The notes under the pieces were generated by a model. That model ran no database searches and was not told the DNA's origin. It saw only the letters and a list, made by a program, of their open reading frames with translations. The translations under genes and the position numbers were made by a program. A stretch of DNA of 64,000 nt, from positions 1-64,000 of the forward strand of contig DAINMX010000004.1 of assembly GCA_036736205.1 (NCBI GenBank), read 5' to 3'. This stretch comes from XYA12-FULL-58-9 sp001798605. Its GTDB lineage: Bacteria; Myxococcota; XYA12-FULL-58-9. Shown here piece by piece: positions 60,120-64,000 of the stretch (position 1 is the stretch's first letter; every line of letters starts with the position of its first letter).

Positions 60120-62555
60120 TTAGTTCCACGGGACGACTTCGAGGAGGTCTTCCCGGCAGACGTAAGAGGCGTCGAAAGTCTCTTGGTCGAACTCGGGGTC
60201 AAGCACGCAGTCTTCTGGATCGCTGGGGTCGACGGGGATGTTGTAGGTATTGCCGTTGACCGTAATCCAGCCAGAAATAATGTTGCCCTCTCCGTGGTAG
60301 AATCCATTGAAGCCGGCGAGGTTGGTATTGGCAATGTACAGATTGAATTGTTTGCCCATGGCGTGGACAGTGACGTGGGCGTCGACCATGCGTACGTCGT
60401 AGAGACTCGCGACCGGGGTGGGGATGTAAAAAGCGCCGGGATCGGTGATGGACTCGCCGGCAATGACCCTCGAGACACCGCTGAGGGTGGCGTTATGGAT
60501 TGTCATGTACGCACCAGGTTCGGTGGCACCTTCGTCCCAGGGAATCACGGCATAGGCGTCCAGGGTCGCCAGGTGAATCTCGATGCCGGCACCCTCCCGG
60601 CTGGAGGGAAAAATGGGGGTGGCAGCAGCAGCCAGTCGACCCGTCGCGGTCTTCGTGCCATCGGCCACGGCAGTGCCATGCATGTAGGTGTTCTTGCCAT
60701 TGCAGTCTGTGTCAATCAGCACCGGATCACCACTGCCGCCACCCATGGTGCATCCCAGTACCTCCCAAACCGCGGTGATTTCACCGTTGGGGGCGTCGCT
60801 GACGTTCTCGGGCAACAGTGAGTCGATTGCAGCGAAGCCGCAGGTTTCATTGTTGTTGAATTCTGTTGCCAACATGCCAAAGCTCTGTAGGACCAGGCGC
60901 GCGGCGTTTTGCGCCAACATGGGATCGAGGGAGCAGTCGGCGTCGGATTCGGGCACCTCCATGTTGTCGTCGCATTGGTAGGACAGATCAAAGGCTTGGG
61001 GTTCGTAGTTGGGGTCGAGGATCTGGTCGTTTTGGGGAACGGCTATGTCCGTGCCGTCCGCGTTGATAGTGCCGTCGAGGAAGTTTTCGTGGGCGCCCTT
61101 GGGGCCGTTGATGGCATGCAGATTCGAATGGGTTAGGTGGGTCTCGAAGGTGAGCCCATCCGCCTCGATCATGACGTCGCCGTTTTGCCATTGAATCTGC
61201 GACAGCTCGGCGACGGGTGTGGCGATTGAGCAAACCCCGAGCTCTTTGTCGATGGCCGTGCGGGGCTGCACCACGCCGGAGAGAGTGCCCGAAAGAACGC
61301 GTATTGCCTGATCCGTGGCCGAAGAGCTGGTGCGCCAGTTGTCGAAACGAATGGTCAGGTCGAACCTCGCAGGGTCGCGGGTGGTGGGCACCGCCGGCTC
61401 TTCGGGGTCGCCAGAGAGGTACCCGGCGATGGCCATGGTGCCGGAGACGGTGGCGCGGCCTTGAATGATCGTCTCAGCGTCTTGGCAGTTGGTGGACACC
61501 GTGTGCGGGGCGGCAAAGTCGAGGGTGCAGTTGTTCACGGTGAAAGTCGCGACGCCCCCCGGCTCACCGACAGTCCCTTCGAGGAGGACGGCGTCTTTCA
61601 CCGCCGGGCTCGAGAAACCGCATTCCTCATCTGAATTGATGGCGTTGACCACGCCGGCCATGGTCTGCATGCTCAGCCGCGCCGCGCCCATGCCGATCAT
61701 TTCAGTGATGTCGCAATTGTAGCTTACCGGGAGAGCAAGATCGTCGAGGCATTCGTAAGTCTCGCGATATCTCTTCTGCTTGTAGCTGGGATCGGCATAG
61801 GTGCCATCGTTTGGGACTTCCTCTGGGCTGTCCCAAACAGTGAGTGTGCCACTTATGCTATTCTCCTCATCCACTCCTTCGCCAATCATCGCGGAAATGC
61901 TCGATGACTGCACCTTTGCATCGAAATCCATGCTTGGTGTTGAGACAAAGACCTCTGAAGGGCCGTAGGTGATGTCTTCGAATTGGATGTTGTTGGTGAT
62001 GATGGCGCAGGCACCGAGGCCAGCAGAGCGGGCCAAACGTGGGCGGACCTTGCCGGAGAGGGTGCCGTTGTAGATTTCCATGTACTCGTCGACGCCGTTG
62101 TCTTTGACCTCGAAATCCTCAACACGAGCTTCGATGATGTTTAATGTTGCGGCAAACGAGTCGGTGGGGATGACTGGTTGATCGGGATCGCCGGTGATTC
62201 GGCCTTCAATGATCTTTTCTGCTGTAACTGTGATGACGCCCTTGGCGCTGATGATGCGGTCGATGCAGTTGTGCGTCACTTCGGTATAGTCGCCGAGGTC
62301 GAGGCGGCACTCGGTTGTTGTCCAAGTTACGACACCGTGTCCACCGACTTCGCCTTCGATGCGGGGGTTGTCGAGCACCGCTTCGCTTTCGAAACCGCAT
62401 TGGGTGTCTTTGCTGATGATACTGACGACCGCAGCCATGTTGCGCAGAGTCAACCGGGCGATGCCCGATGCCACATCACCTTTGAACCACTTGATGCAGC
62501 CAGCGAAAGACAATGCCACGAGGGTGACGATGAGTAGTTTGGCTTGGCGACTCAT
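60120..62555 (-). CDS. Lipoprotein made of three homologous repeats
   Basis: 811 aa from ATG 62555, with GAGGATAACGAAG upstream. A lipoprotein signal (LLIVTLVALSFAGC) is followed by three repeats of about 260-270 residues. Each opens with a helix of the form ARL-x5-M or F, a Cys-Gly-Phe (QCGFESE, ECGFSSP, TCGFAAI) and then VxxCxLD-type strands; the second and third have the same spacing as the first. Only the third repeat departs in detail. Six or more cysteines per repeat suggest disulfides. Probably surface-exposed; family and function unknown. Confidence 0.85.
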   Translation of the reverse strand: MSRQAKLLIVTLVALSFAGCIKWFKGDVASGIARLTLRNMAAVVSIISKDTQCGFESEAVLDNPRIEGEVGGHGVVTWTTTECRLDLGDYTEVTHNCIDRIISAKGVITVTAEKIIEGRITGDPDQPVIPTDSFAATLNIIEARVEDFEVKDNGVDEYMEIYNGTLSGKVRPRLARSAGLGACAIITNNIQFEDITYGPSEVFVSTPSMDFDAKVQSSSISAMIGEGVDEENSISGTLTVWDSPEEVPNDGTYADPSYKQKRYRETYECLDDLALPVSYNCDITEMIGMGAARLSMQTMAGVVNAINSDEECGFSSPAVKDAVLLEGTVGEPGGVATFTVNNCTLDFAAPHTVSTNCQDAETIIQGRATVSGTMAIAGYLSGDPEEPAVPTTRDPARFDLTIRFDNWRTSSSATDQAIRVLSGTLSGVVQPRTAIDKELGVCSIATPVAELSQIQWQNGDVMIEADGLTFETHLTHSNLHAINGPKGAHENFLDGTINADGTDIAVPQNDQILDPNYEPQAFDLSYQCDDNMEVPESDADCSLDPMLAQNAARLVLQSFGMLATEFNNNETCGFAAIDSLLPENVSDAPNGEITAVWEVLGCTMGGGSGDPVLIDTDCNGKNTYMHGTAVADGTKTATGRLAAAATPIFPSSREGAGIEIHLATLDAYAVIPWDEGATEPGAYMTIHNATLSGVSRVIAGESITDPGAFYIPTPVASLYDVRMVDAHVTVHAMGKQFNLYIANTNLAGFNGFYHGEGNIISGWITVNGNTYNIPVDPSDPEDCVLDPEFDQETFDASYVCREDLLEVVPWN

Positions 62556-62581
62556 AACTTCGTTATCCTCGTTTCGGTGGT

Positions 62582-64000
62582 TCACTGCGAGCATTCGATT
62601 CGGCCGTAGAGGCCGAGAACGCCATCGTCGTGACTCACGGCCGCATCTGCGATCGTCCACGTCGTTTTGGCGGGAACACCAGGCACGCCGCTGAGCTCGA
62701 AGCTTGGCAGTTCGATCTCTGCAACGGCATCCCCCAAGAGACCGGGCAGCTCGTTGGCCATCAGCTCGCCCAAAGCCATGCCAAGGAACGGGCCGTATGC
62801 CTTATCGTTGATTTGCTGAATCTCAAAATAGATTTGTGGCTCGGTGTTTGGGACCACCCGTACGGAATGGTTTTCTGCGTCGACATCGATGGCGATGCCG
62901 ACGACGAGAGACGCGGTCATTGCGATTGTCACTGGCAACGGGGCCGCTGGCTCATCACCTAACAATGCGTTGAGGTCGACGGTGGCTTCGATCTGTATGT
63001 CGCCGAGACCGAGCTCGAGCAGCTGACCGTCTTGGCCAGGCATGATCACCGGCGGAAGACCGAGGTTGACTGAGCCCGACATGCCGGTTGGGATTGCTTC
63101 ACCGAGGGCCTCCCGAAGATCTGGAAGGTCGAGGCCACCGCCGTACCAAACGGCCCACAGGGCTTGGTTGAGCAAATCGGTTCTCATGCCCACAGCGAAT
63201 GACCATTCGGAGCTATCGAATTCACCGGATGTGCCACCGTAGGAAATGGAGCCCCGCGCAGATTGTGGAACGTTGGCACCCCGTTGGTTTGGGTAGATCT
63301 GAGCTCCCACGGCGATATTGACTGACCCTGGGTTACTGTTGTCGGCATGGCACGCACTGGGGGAAGCTAAACCAATGTTCCGGCCGCACATCGACAAAGT
63401 ATCCACCTCGGCGGCGACGGTGAGAGCCACATCGATGGGGGCGGGGAGAGTTAGCTCTTGGGTGATCGCGGGGCTCTGGAGGGCGTCGGCGAGCATGGGC
63501 GGTACCAACGACGCGATGGCCTCTTCGACTGCCAGCTCCAATCTGCTTTGGGCCGCGGCGATGAGCTGATCGGTGATCCCATCGCAAGTGCCATCGAGGG
63601 CGCCGCAATCGAGGTCGATGTAGGTACCTTGGACGGCAAAGTTGACGTCGTTCATGCCACTTTGGACTTCGCCCGATTGGACATTGGCCGCGATGGTACC
63701 GCCGATGTCCATGCGATCGAGACCCACCCAACCGTCAACGGTGATGGTGTGGTCGGTGCCGCACCCGAAGGAGCACTCTGTGAGTGTTACCTGCACCTTG
63801 AGGGGAAAATCGAAGTTCGAGATGTGGGCTGCGAATTCGAGGCCCCCTGCGACAAACTCAAGGTTGTCAATGACCGGTGGGGCCAGGTTGATCCTGCGGC
63901 CAACGTCGGGATGGCGCCATGCGGTGAAGCTGGTGCCAACGAAGAAGGGACCTACGGGGCAGTTGCCACAGGCTCGGCCTTCCTGCCCGGCGAGAACGGC
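62582..64000 (-). CDS. Secreted or surface protein, cut by the window edge
   Basis: The frame continues open to base 64000, so the N-terminus lies beyond the window; 472 residues are visible. The sequence has CGTDHTITVDG, MCGRN and SACHADN cysteines, a long beta-rich central part and no membrane helix. The last residues are LYGRIECSQ. It lies 26 nt upstream of the three-repeat lipoprotein gene on the same strand and shares its style (secreted, Cys- and Gly-rich), so the two are likely co-expressed. No family recognised. Confidence 0.75.
   Translation of the reverse strand, partial: AVLAGQEGRACGNCPVGPFFVGTSFTAWRHPDVGRRINLAPPVIDNLEFVAGGLEFAAHISNFDFPLKVQVTLTECSFGCGTDHTITVDGWVGLDRMDIGGTIAANVQSGEVQSGMNDVNFAVQGTYIDLDCGALDGTCDGITDQLIAAAQSRLELAVEEAIASLVPPMLADALQSPAITQELTLPAPIDVALTVAAEVDTLSMCGRNIGLASPSACHADNSNPGSVNIAVGAQIYPNQRGANVPQSARGSISYGGTSGEFDSSEWSFAVGMRTDLLNQALWAVWYGGGLDLPDLREALGEAIPTGMSGSVNLGLPPVIMPGQDGQLLELGLGDIQIEATVDLNALLGDEPAAPLPVTIAMTASLVVGIAIDVDAENHSVRVVPNTEPQIYFEIQQINDKAYGPFLGMALGELMANELPGLLGDAVAEIELPSFELSGVPGVPAKTTWTIADAAVSHDDGVLGLYGRIECSQ

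Noticed and set aside
60045..60821. Long plus-strand open frame opposite the repeat lipoprotein
   Set aside because: Shadow of the minus-strand gene, which has signal peptide, ribosome site and internal repeats.
1..64000. CRISPR arrays, insertion sequences, prophage genes or rRNA
   Set aside because: No spaced repeat arrays, transposases, integrases, phage structural genes or rRNA-like sequence were seen.

Overview
This is a G+C-rich, gene-dense bacterial chromosome segment. Three runs of exactly 100 N (8463-8562, 13470-13569, 20369-20468) mark scaffold gaps. The gene content points to the Myxococcota or a neighbouring former-deltaproteobacterial lineage. It includes a large Ser/Thr kinase fused to a sigma-54 activator, a second kinase inside a two-component cluster, a PilZ protein of the type common in myxobacteria, a CarD-type regulator, many predicted lipoproteins (one with a GDPGL repeat stalk) and a lipoprotein serpin. 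This placement is inferred from protein content only, because no rRNA is present.

Layout. 1-5920: the end of an iron-sulfur protein and two unrecognised proteins. 5981-11268 (minus): a beta-helix lipoprotein, a tRNA-dihydrouridine synthase and a serpin. 11460-13457: an AAA+/DUF4143 ATPase behind an unusual operator-like promoter that looks leaderless, tRNA-Gly(CCC) and a small unknown protein. 13584-19850: the rimP-nusA-ylxR-infB-ylxP operon with a possible attenuator in its leader. 19865-24280: a coiled-coil membrane protein, tryptophanase, adenosine deaminase, a small outer-membrane protein and acylphosphatase. 24327-29129: a 1600-residue kinase/TPR/GAF/sigma-54 protein. 29154-38810: PlsC, a DEAH helicase, a PDZ lipoprotein coupled to a PilZ/Hsp70-like fusion, AlaRS with an enlarged linker, a phasin-like protein and a lytic transglycosylase. 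38928-42641: a glycogen operon with two GlgC-type genes and a GT4 synthase.

42665-48652 (minus) is the most distinctive region. It is a signalling cluster running, in transcription order, Ser/Thr kinase with two STAS/zinc-ribbon modules, response regulator, degenerate receiver fused to an RsbW-like ATPase, free-standing STAS/zinc-ribbon protein, PAS histidine kinase and response regulator. The last four genes are joined by 4-nt overlaps or a zero-length junction. The set resembles a partner-switching system merged with a phosphorelay and is my best candidate for an undescribed system.

48825-64000: pckA coupled to an aspartate-type aminotransferase, a metallophosphoesterase whose catalytic motifs flank a membrane hairpin, a DUF1460-like amidase with an overlapping small membrane protein, an envelope protein with a TolB-like region, tsaD-rsmA, a CarD-type protein with a basic-then-acidic tail, a hemolysin III family protein, and two secreted proteins, one built of three repeats and one running off the window.
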